Shown: in pieces, positions 1-4,734 of the stretch | How the letters are laid out: every line of letters starts with the position of its first letter | Position numbering within the stretch: position 1 is the first letter of the stretch | Assembly (NCBI GenBank): GCA_030607835.1 | Contig: JAUWJE010000122.1 | Span: 1-6,349 of the forward strand | Source of the DNA: Candidatus Fermentibacterota bacterium | GTDB taxonomy: Bacteria; Fermentibacterota; Fermentibacteria; Fermentibacterales; JCC-6 | Direction of reading: 5' to 3' | Length of the DNA stretch: 6,349 nt | The notes under the pieces: generated by a model | Told to the model about the DNA's origin: nothing | The model's database searches: none | The model's input: only the letters and a program-made list of their open reading frames with translations | Translations under genes and position numbers: made by a program

Positions 1-1508
1 CGTTTTCCAGCAAGCATTTCCAGAGCTTTGATAACGCGAAATCTTGTATTTGATGGCATTATCACATCATCGATGTAACCCCTAGAAGCAGCATCGTATG
101 GATTAGCGAACTTGGACCTGTATTGATCAACAAGTTCTTTCTTCCTTTGACCGGGGTCATCCGCTCCTTTTATGTCATGATGGAAGATTATCTCAACGGC
201 TCCATCAGGACCCATTACAGCGATTTCCGCTGTTGGCCAGGCGTAATTGATATCCGCGCCGATATGCTTGGAACTCATGACATCGTATGCCCCGCCGTAT
301 GCTTTTCTGGTAATGACAGTGATTTTAGGTACTGTCGCTTCAGCATAAGCGAATAGAAGTTTTGCGCCGTTTCTGATGATCCCGCCGTACTCCTGTGCAG
401 TACCAGGCATGAAACCAGGTACATCCACAAAAGTCAGCAGCGGAATATTGAATGCGTCACAGAATCGTACAAATCGTGCGGCTTTGATGGAAGCATCATT
501 GTCGAGAACCCCTGCAAGATAGGAAGGCTGATTCGCTATGATTCCAATAGAGTGACCGTTCATCCTGGCGAATCCTATAATGATATTCGGAGCGAACATT
601 CTCTGGATTTCAAAGAACTCTTCATTATCTGCAACAGCTTCAATTAGTGTTCGCATCTCATATGGCTTGTTCGGGTTGTCAGGAATGTAATCGTCCAGCC
701 ACATCTCCTGTCTGTCAACAGGATCAGTGCAAATCACTCTGATAGGATCTTCCATATTGTTCTGAGGTATGTAGCTGATCAGCTTTCGAATAAGAAGAAG
801 GGCTTCCTCCTCGTCCTCACAGGCAATACTGCAGACACCGCTGCGCTTACTGTGAATCGAAGGTCCCCCAAGTTGCTCCTTGGTAACATCTTCCCCCGTT
901 ACCGCCTTTACAACGTTGGGACCGGTAACAAACATATAGCTAATGCCCTTCACCATAATGGTGAAATCCGTAATGGCCGGACTGTATACTGCACCTCCGG
1001 CGCAGGGTCCAAGAATTGCGGATATCTGCGGTATTACTCCGGAATAGAGAACATTCTTCAGAAATATCTTCCCGTAACCGGCAAGGCTTTCGATACCTTC
1101 CTGGATGCGGGCTCCTCCTGAATCGTTCAGCCCTATCAGGGGAGCGCCGTTCATAGCAGCCATATCCATTATTTTCAGAATCTTCTCGGCGAAAGTTTCT
1201 GAAAGACTTCCTCCAAACACTGTGAAATCATGGGAGAAAACATAAACCTGTCTGCCATCTATTGTTCCATAACCGGTAACCACTCCGTCTCCTGGAATTT
1301 TTTTCTTGTCCAGCCCGAAAGCTGTGGACCTGTGCGTAACGAGCATGTCAAATTCCTCAAAACTGTCATGGTCAAGCAGCAGATCGATTCTTTCCCTTGC
1401 CGTCATCTTTCCCTGAGCGTGCTGCTTCTCTATCCTTTTCTCGCCGCCGCCGGCAAAGGCCTTTTCGCGAAGAGCGCGGAGTTTGTCTGCTTTCTCAAGA
1501 GAACTCAT
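1..1508 (-). CDS. mmdA: Methylmalonyl-CoA/propionyl-CoA carboxyltransferase subunit (MmdA/PccB type), C-terminus off window
   Basis: This is the carboxyltransferase (beta/12S-like) subunit of a biotin-dependent acyl-CoA carboxylase, transcarboxylase or decarboxylase. It moves carboxyl groups between biotin and propionyl-CoA/methylmalonyl-CoA in the cytoplasm. I translated the whole frame: 502 codons are open, and family members are about 510-520 residues, so only the last few are missing. Seen: the N-terminal crotonase-like half has DSGGARIQEG (about 129-138), the first oxyanion-hole motif, and GPCAGGAVYSPA (about 167-178). The C-terminal half has DVPGFMPGTAQE (about 362-373) and AYGGAYDVMSSKH (about 403-415), the second CoA/biotin site. 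The Asp in AYDVM (about 409) is the residue linked in PccB to propionyl- over acetyl-CoA preference. The start ATG at 1508 has AGAGGA at 1518-1523, 9 nt upstream and inside the end of the epimerase gene, whose stop lies 2 nt away. Sequence alone does not separate PccB (carboxylase) from MmdA (transcarboxylase or Na+-pumping decarboxylase); genes beyond the left edge would decide. Confidence 0.95.
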   Translation of the reverse strand, partial: MSSLEKADKLRALREKAFAGGGEKRIEKQHAQGKMTARERIDLLLDHDSFEEFDMLVTHRSTAFGLDKKKIPGDGVVTGYGTIDGRQVYVFSHDFTVFGGSLSETFAEKILKIMDMAAMNGAPLIGLNDSGGARIQEGIESLAGYGKIFLKNVLYSGVIPQISAILGPCAGGAVYSPAITDFTIMVKGISYMFVTGPNVVKAVTGEDVTKEQLGGPSIHSKRSGVCSIACEDEEEALLLIRKLISYIPQNNMEDPIRVICTDPVDRQEMWLDDYIPDNPNKPYEMRTLIEAVADNEEFFEIQRMFAPNIIIGFARMNGHSIGIIANQPSYLAGVLDNDASIKAARFVRFCDAFNIPLLTFVDVPGFMPGTAQEYGGIIRNGAKLLFAYAEATVPKITVITRKAYGGAYDVMSSKHIGADINYAWPTAEIAVMGPDGAVEIIFHHDIKGADDPGQRKKELVDQYRSKFANPYDAASRGYIDDVIMPSNTRFRVIKALEMLAGK

Positions 1509-1510
1509 TA

Positions 1511-1933
1511 TCAGTTATCCTCTTCCGCTTGTGCATGTTCGCATAATTCTGTGAGTACTTTTCCGCTGTCGGAAGGATGTACAAAGGCTATTTTCGAGCC
1601 TCCGGCTCCAATCCTGGGAGTCACGTCAATCATTCTGATTCCTTTTTCGATGAATGATTCGATTTCAGCTGAGGCGCTGTCAACCGCATATGCGATATGG
1701 TGCACTCCCTGGCCTCTCTTCTCGATCGCCTTTGCTATCGGGCTTTCATGCGATGTCGGTTCAAGAAGCTCTATTTTGGAATTGCCTATTGCAAACATCG
1801 CTACCCGAACTTTTTGCGAAGGTACTTCTTCTATACCGAGTAATTCCAGTTCGAGAACATCTCTGTAGAATGGAATCGATTTTTCAAGACTCTCAACAGC
1901 AATTCCGATATGATCAATCCTGCTTACTGCCAT
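1511..1933 (-). CDS. mce: Methylmalonyl-CoA epimerase
   Basis: This enzyme interconverts (S)- and (R)-methylmalonyl-CoA, linking the carboxyltransferase product to the B12 mutase. It is a 140-residue protein of the vicinal oxygen chelate (glyoxalase-like) fold, the usual family length. Seen: the first beta-alpha-beta module opens with RIDHIGIAV (His8); the end of this module has SKIELLEP (Glu55); the second opens with GVHHIAYAVD (His79); and the end has GKVLTELCEH (Glu129). By comparison with human and Propionibacterium epimerases, His8, Glu55, His79 and Glu129 are the expected divalent-metal ligands. PRIGAGGSKIAFVHP (106-120) is also typical. The frame is open up to 1966, but the start at 1933 is preferred because AGGAG at 1941-1945 sits 7 nt upstream and the extra N-terminal residues (DSLKGHRRR) do not look like the family. 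An adjacent ATG at 1936 is possible. The start overlaps the 3' end of meaB by 20 nt, implying translational coupling. Confidence 0.95.
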   Translation of the reverse strand: MAVSRIDHIGIAVESLEKSIPFYRDVLELELLGIEEVPSQKVRVAMFAIGNSKIELLEPTSHESPIAKAIEKRGQGVHHIAYAVDSASAEIESFIEKGIRMIDVTPRIGAGGSKIAFVHPSDSGKVLTELCEHAQAEEDN

Positions 1934-2320
1934 CATCCTTCTCCTGTGTCCCTTCAAGGAATCCACTGAACATCTCTCCTATCATGTAAGGTGTTGTTTC
2001 CCCGGAGAGTACCGATTCAATTGCTCCTTTGATACTGCCATATTTATCCGAAATGAGTTTTTTCGCAATCTCAGATCCCTTTTCTCTGATGATCCCGTTC
2101 AGAATAAGGGTTGTCCTTCGTTTCGCATTATCCTTGCCGACATCTTCAGACGAAAGTAGACTGTCAACGGCGCTTGTTAAACAATCGATTCCTTCTCCAG
2201 TCTTCGCGGAACACCTGATAACGCGTGGCCGTACGGCTTGATCATCCATGAATTCAAGACTGTCATTAACCGCTGCTTCAAGCTGTTCTATACCGGGTCT
2301 GTCCGCCTTGTTCAGAACGA
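1914..2320 (-). CDS. meaB: MeaB/ArgK-type GTPase, C-terminal part (other side of the frameshift)
   Basis: This is the continuation of MeaB in the -1 frame. It begins around VLNKADRPGIEQL (codons 2318 downward), giving the G4 guanine-specificity motif NKAD, then RPRVIRCSAKTGEG with the G5-like SAK segment. A helical C-terminal region follows, ending ...GTQEKDDGSKQD at TGA 1914-1916; in MeaB structures this region forms the dimer arm. An internal ATG at 2249 (MDDQAV...) could start a 111-residue piece, but I see no reason to think it is a separate gene, since the homology runs upstream through the NKAD motif to the frameshift. The 3' end overlaps the epimerase start by 20 nt. Confidence 0.8.
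1941..1945 (-). promoter_or_regulatory. Shine-Dalgarno site of mce
   Basis: AGGAG on the minus strand within the last codons of meaB, 7 nt before ATG 1933 and 4 nt before ATG 1936. It favours 1933 as the epimerase start and supports coupled translation from meaB. Confidence 0.6.
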
Positions 2321-2920
2321 TACATCGCCAATTTCCATAATACCGGCTTTCATGGTCTGAACTTCATCACCAAGACCGGGCACAAGCACAAGCAGAGTAA
2401 TATCCGCAAGAGAGGCGACTTCAACTTCAGCCTGGCCTACTCCAACCGTCTCCACCAGTACAGGATCATATGATCCTGCGATAAGTACTTCCAGAGCGTC
2501 CCGTGTTGCCCCGGAAAGACCTCCAAGATGGCCCCTGCTGCCCATGCTCCTGATAAATACTCCAGGATCTGACGCATGGGTCTGCATCCTTACCCTGTCC
2601 CCCAGCAGTGCTCCACCGGAAAAAGGTGATGACGGGTCAACGGCTATTACTCCCACTTTTCTGTTGAGTTTTCTCCAGTAATCAATGAGCAGGTTCACGA
2701 GAGTACTTTTACCGGCTCCTGGTGGACCGGTTACACCAATGGTTCTGGCAAGCCTGTCCGGATTATAAAGAGAGTGGAGTATCACTGAGCTGGAGGGGTG
2801 CCCGTTTTCCACCATTGATAGAACTCGTGCCAGGCCTCTGGGTCTGTTTTCCCTCACATCATTTACAAATTTATCGATTTCTGCGTGAAGCAGATTAACA
2901 TCCGGACGGATTTGCGCCAT
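2312..2920 (-). CDS. meaB: MeaB/ArgK-type G3E GTPase, N-terminal part (frameshifted)
   Basis: MeaB is a cytoplasmic GTPase that binds methylmalonyl-CoA mutase, gates loading of intact adenosylcobalamin and protects the enzyme from inactivation. This 202-codon part holds the N-terminal helices (about 1-58) and most of the GTPase core. Seen: Walker A GVTGPPGAGKST (62-73); DPSSPFSGGALLGDRVRM (95-112), the family's G2/Mg region; MGSRGHLGGLSGAT (126-139); and ETVGVGQAEVEV (157-168), the G3 region with Glu in place of the usual Asp, normal for this family. It ends at TGA 2312-2314 after MEIGDVSF, where FVLNKAD is expected. The ATG start at 2920 lies 7 nt after the mutase-subunit stop. An in-frame TTG at 2962 would add 14 residues overlapping that gene and is less likely. 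Upstream of 2920 there is only a distant AGGG, so translation probably relies on coupling. If the frameshift is real, the product lacks guanine specificity (NKxD) and the dimerisation region. Confidence 0.9.
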   Translation of the reverse strand: MAQIRPDVNLLHAEIDKFVNDVRENRPRGLARVLSMVENGHPSSSVILHSLYNPDRLARTIGVTGPPGAGKSTLVNLLIDYWRKLNRKVGVIAVDPSSPFSGGALLGDRVRMQTHASDPGVFIRSMGSRGHLGGLSGATRDALEVLIAGSYDPVLVETVGVGQAEVEVASLADITLLVLVPGLGDEVQTMKAGIMEIGDVSF

Positions 2921-2927
2921 TGTGGAA

Positions 2928-3326
2928 TTACCCTGACTGAAATTCGCTCTGAATAAAGTCAATTACTTCAGTCGCAGCAGTGCCAGGAGTAAATACAGCC
3001 TTGAATCCAGCCTTCTTCAGAGCTGGAATATCCTCCTCCGGAATAACTCCTCCACCAAAAAGGACGATATCAGCAGCACCCTTTTCTTTAAGAAGTCTGG
3101 CTACTTCAGGGAACAGGTAGTTATGAGCGCCGGACAGCAGAGATAGACCAACAAAATCCACATCTTCCTGAATGGCCGCATTCGCTATCGCTTCAGGTGT
3201 CTGGCGAATTCCGGTGTAGATAACTTCCATGCCGGCATCACGTAATGCCCTCGCGATGTATTTAGCTCCTCGATCATGTCCATCAAGACCAGGTTTCCCT
3301 ATCAGTATACGTATTCTGCGATCCAT
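2928..3326 (-). CDS. mcmA2: Methylmalonyl-CoA mutase, cobalamin-binding (small/C-terminal) subunit
   Basis: This is the B12-binding half of adenosylcobalamin-dependent methylmalonyl-CoA mutase, which interconverts (R)-methylmalonyl-CoA and succinyl-CoA. It is 132 residues, the normal size where this domain is a separate chain. Seen: a Rossmann-like start RIRILIGKPGLDGHDRGAK with the base-off/His-on signature DxHxxG at Asp15-His17-Gly20, where His17 is the expected lower cobalt ligand; LSLLSG (61-66), the SxL element; and FGGGVIPEED (90-99), the GG element that holds the nucleotide tail. The start at 3326 is fixed by GGAGG at 3332-3336, 5 nt upstream. The frame is open to 3431, but the extra 35 residues are not family-like and contain the predicted promoter. 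It is first in the operon, 7 nt before meaB. The catalytic TIM-barrel subunit is not next to it. A related B12 mutase (e.g. isobutyryl- or ethylmalonyl-CoA) is possible, but meaB and mce favour methylmalonyl-CoA. Confidence 0.92.
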   Translation of the reverse strand: MDRRIRILIGKPGLDGHDRGAKYIARALRDAGMEVIYTGIRQTPEAIANAAIQEDVDFVGLSLLSGAHNYLFPEVARLLKEKGAADIVLFGGGVIPEEDIPALKKAGFKAVFTPGTAATEVIDFIQSEFQSG

Positions 3327-3331
3327 AATCG

Positions 3332-3336
3332 CCTCC
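3332..3336 (-). promoter_or_regulatory. Shine-Dalgarno site of the mutase small subunit
   Basis: GGAGG on the minus strand, 5 nt before the ATG at 3326. It decides the start against the in-frame upstream starts at 3341, 3386 and 3431, which would give an N-terminal extension unlike the family. Confidence 0.75.
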
Positions 3337-3384
3337 GGCATTAAGTATTTATGCAATCCTGAATATTCAATATGAGAAACCTTC

Positions 3385-3413
3385 ATCTTAGCACTTCCCG
3401 AAAGCTTTCTCAA
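3385..3413 (-). promoter_or_regulatory. Predicted sigma70-like promoter of the methylmalonyl-CoA operon
   Basis: Reading the minus strand, TTGAGA (3413-3408, 5 of 6 to the -35 consensus) is followed after exactly 17 nt by TAAGAT (3390-3385, 4 of 6 to the -10 consensus). The -10 is preceded by TGC, an extended -10 element. Transcription would start near 3378, leaving a leader of about 50 nt before the ATG at 3326. This is a pattern match only. Confidence 0.5.
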
Positions 3414-3475
3414 TCGGCATAATATAACCATCTCTATTTCCTGTGCATAATCCCGACCTGGAGGTTGAGTTTTTA

Positions 3476-3493
3476 AGCCACCAGTATGGTGCT
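3476..3493 (+). other. Small bulged hairpin upstream of prs
   Basis: The arms AGC(C)ACCA and TGGTGCT can pair in 7 bp with one bulged C around a three-base GTA loop. It lies in the divergent intergenic region, about 60 nt before the prs start. No T-run follows on either strand, so it is not a normal intrinsic terminator. It may be an operator-like inverted repeat, a leader structure, or chance. Confidence 0.3.
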
Positions 3494-3510
3494 GTTGATG
3501 AAAGTCGGTG

Positions 3511-3516
3511 TATACT
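3511..3516 (+). promoter_or_regulatory. Possible -10 element for the prs-like gene
   Basis: TATACT, 5 of 6 to the -10 consensus, lies about 36 nt before the ATG at 3553 at the edge of an AT-rich tract. There is no good -35 at 16-18 nt; the nearby TTGATG at 3495-3500 is too close. The call is therefore weak. Confidence 0.25.
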
Positions 3517-3552
3517 TTTTATTCTCTGTTATTTGAAAATGGAGGGGTCTGA

Positions 3553-4593
3553 ATGTTCGGAAACATTGCAATCTGCTGCGGCAGATCAAGCCAATCCCTT
3601 GGAATCCGGATCTGTGAAATACTTGGAATAGATCCCGAGCCGGTTGAATTTGTTCAGTTCTCCAATGGCAATCTTATGGTAAATTTCACTGGTGAATCCG
3701 TTCGGGAAAAGGATGTTTTCATTATTCAGTCCGGTGAAAGGTCGATCTTCCAGGATCGAGATATGTCTTTCGGCAAAATATCAGGTGATATCATCGAATT
3801 ACTTCAGATGATCTATGCTCTGAAAGACAGCGCCGGCAGGATAACAGCTGTAACTCCCTATTTCCCTTACGCAAGAAGCGACAAAAAAGATAAACCAAGA
3901 ATACCTATATCCGCGAAGATGCTGTTTGACCTGCTTGAATCTGTTCAGGCTGACAGGGTTCTCACCATGACCCTGCATTGCCCTCAGAGTCAGGGATTCA
4001 GCAATATCCCGGTTGACCAGCTTCATGCGGACAGTGTGTTTCTGGAGAAAATACTGTCGTTTGGTACAGAGAAACTGGCTTTTGTCGCTCCGGACTCCGG
4101 CAGCATCATGAACAATGATTTTCTTGCGATGCACGCGGCAAGAGCTATTAAAGAAGAAGGCGGGAATCCTGATATAATAACGGGATATGTCAAGAAGATG
4201 AGGATTGACGACAGTGAAACTCCGCATGTAAGAACTGTTGAGGGTGTTGATGATCTAACCGGCAGAACCGTCATCATGAACGATGATGAAACACTTTCCG
4301 GAAAAAGTCTTGTTATGTGCGCCGAGATAGTGGTTGAACGCGGTGCGGAGGAAGTATACGCATTCGTTACACACGGTATTCTTTCGGGGAATGCCGTCAA
4401 GCGGATAGAAAACAGCTGCCTGACAAAGCTCTTCGTCACAGATACCGTTGAATTCGACACTGATGCTGCCGAGAAAGTTGTGAACGGCCCGCTGAAGAAG
4501 ATTGAAACTGTCTCCGTTGCCAGAGTCTTTGCTGAAGCCATCAAGCGAATTAATGAAGGTCGAAGCCTGAGTTCACTTTTCCTGGGGAAATAA
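3553..4593 (+). CDS. prs: Ribose-phosphate pyrophosphokinase family protein with altered PRPP loop
   Basis: PRPP synthetase makes phosphoribosyl diphosphate from ribose 5-phosphate and ATP for nucleotide, His, Trp and NAD synthesis in the cytoplasm. The protein has 346 residues, somewhat longer than the usual 310-320. Seen, in order: FSNGNLMVNFTGESVREKDVFI (36-57; family FSDGE is here FSNGN); PYFPYARSDKK (102-112; the ATP-site RQD is RSD); PRIPISAKML (115-124); TLHCPQSQGFSNIPVDQL (140-157; His142 kept, the DLH Asp is Thr); APDSGS (179-184; the Mg-site Asp kept); VKKMR (213-217) at the flexible-loop KRR, with one Lys and the last Arg kept; and NDDETLSGKSL (243-253) at the PRPP loop normally VDDxxDTxGT. 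The end VSVARVFAEAIKRINEG...SSLF is typical. The start has GGAGG at 3541-3545, 7 nt upstream. Catalytic elements are mostly kept, so activity is plausible, but a specialised or non-canonical paralogue cannot be excluded. Confidence 0.85.
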   Translation: MFGNIAICCGRSSQSLGIRICEILGIDPEPVEFVQFSNGNLMVNFTGESVREKDVFIIQSGERSIFQDRDMSFGKISGDIIELLQMIYALKDSAGRITAVTPYFPYARSDKKDKPRIPISAKMLFDLLESVQADRVLTMTLHCPQSQGFSNIPVDQLHADSVFLEKILSFGTEKLAFVAPDSGSIMNNDFLAMHAARAIKEEGGNPDIITGYVKKMRIDDSETPHVRTVEGVDDLTGRTVIMNDDETLSGKSLVMCAEIVVERGAEEVYAFVTHGILSGNAVKRIENSCLTKLFVTDTVEFDTDAAEKVVNGPLKKIETVSVARVFAEAIKRINEGRSLSSLFLGK

Positions 4594-4734
4594 GGTGTAA
4601 ACAGAGCACACCGACTCGCTGATCTTCGTTCCTGACCTGAATAGACTTCATCAATAATACGGGTACAGCCAGGTTATTTCCCAGATATGTAATTGCAGAT
4701 TAAATATTTACTGATGTTTTGAAAGAGAACTGTT
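4594..4734 (+). other. Intergenic gap between prs-like gene and GNAT gene; no clear terminator
   Basis: This is 141 nt. Just after the prs stop, GGTGT (4594-4598) can pair with ACACC (4608-4612) around a 9-nt loop, but no T-run follows, so it is not a convincing terminator. The last 50 nt are AT-rich (for example TTAAATATTTA around 4700-4710), as expected near a promoter, but I find no well-spaced -35/-10 pair. The two genes could be co-transcribed or separate. Confidence 0.4.

Larger units (their letters stand above)
1914..2920 (-). pseudogene. meaB: meaB locus, interrupted by a one-base frameshift near 2320
   Basis: Taken together, the two frames give a full-length MeaB/ArgK GTPase of about 335 residues if one base is restored near 2319-2321. 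The reading frame from 2920 ends in TGA at 2312-2314, just where the G4 motif NKAD should be read. The NKAD codons and everything after them are intact in the neighbouring frame. Adding one T to the coding strand (reading GTA TTC GTT CTG AAC AAG) gives DVFVLNKADRPG, the expected family sequence. No other defect is visible, so this is either a sequencing/assembly error or a very recent mutation. The fragments are described separately. Confidence 0.85.

Noticed and set aside
852..1121. 89-codon plus-strand ORF inside the carboxyltransferase gene
   Set aside because: Antisense to a fully open, highly conserved frame; nothing recognisable.
1..1508. Assignment as acetyl-CoA carboxylase AccD
   Set aside because: There is no N-terminal zinc-ribbon Cys motif, the length is that of PccB/MmdA with both halves in one chain, and the AYGGAYDVMSSKH motif and the mce/meaB/mutase neighbours point to the propionyl/methylmalonyl-CoA type.
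1230..1868. 212-codon plus-strand ORF opposite the carboxyltransferase and epimerase genes
   Set aside because: It lies entirely antisense to two well-supported genes, its Ser/Cys-rich protein resembles no family, and it has no start context of its own; a shadow frame.
2308..2326. Programmed ribosomal frameshifting as the explanation for the split meaB
   Set aside because: The required shift is -1, but there is no X XXY YYZ slippery heptamer at the junction. A +1 shift of the prfB type at TTC TGA would lead into the wrong frame. MeaB genes are normally single uninterrupted frames.
2921..2962. Upstream TTG start for meaB (adds 14 residues)
   Set aside because: It overlaps the mutase-subunit gene by 35 nt, uses a weaker start codon, and the extra residues are not MeaB-like; ATG 2920 fits the family length.
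3327..3431. N-terminal extension of the mutase small subunit to an ATG at 3431
   Set aside because: The family starts at RIRILIGKPGLDGHD, a strong GGAGG stands just before ATG 3326, and the best promoter lies inside the extension.
4023..4544. 173-codon minus-strand ORF opposite the prs-like gene
   Set aside because: It mirrors the codons of the prs-like gene and has a low-complexity Ser/Thr-rich product; a shadow frame.
4594..4612. Intrinsic terminator after the prs-like gene
   Set aside because: The hairpin has only 5 bp with a 9-nt loop and is not followed by a T-run.
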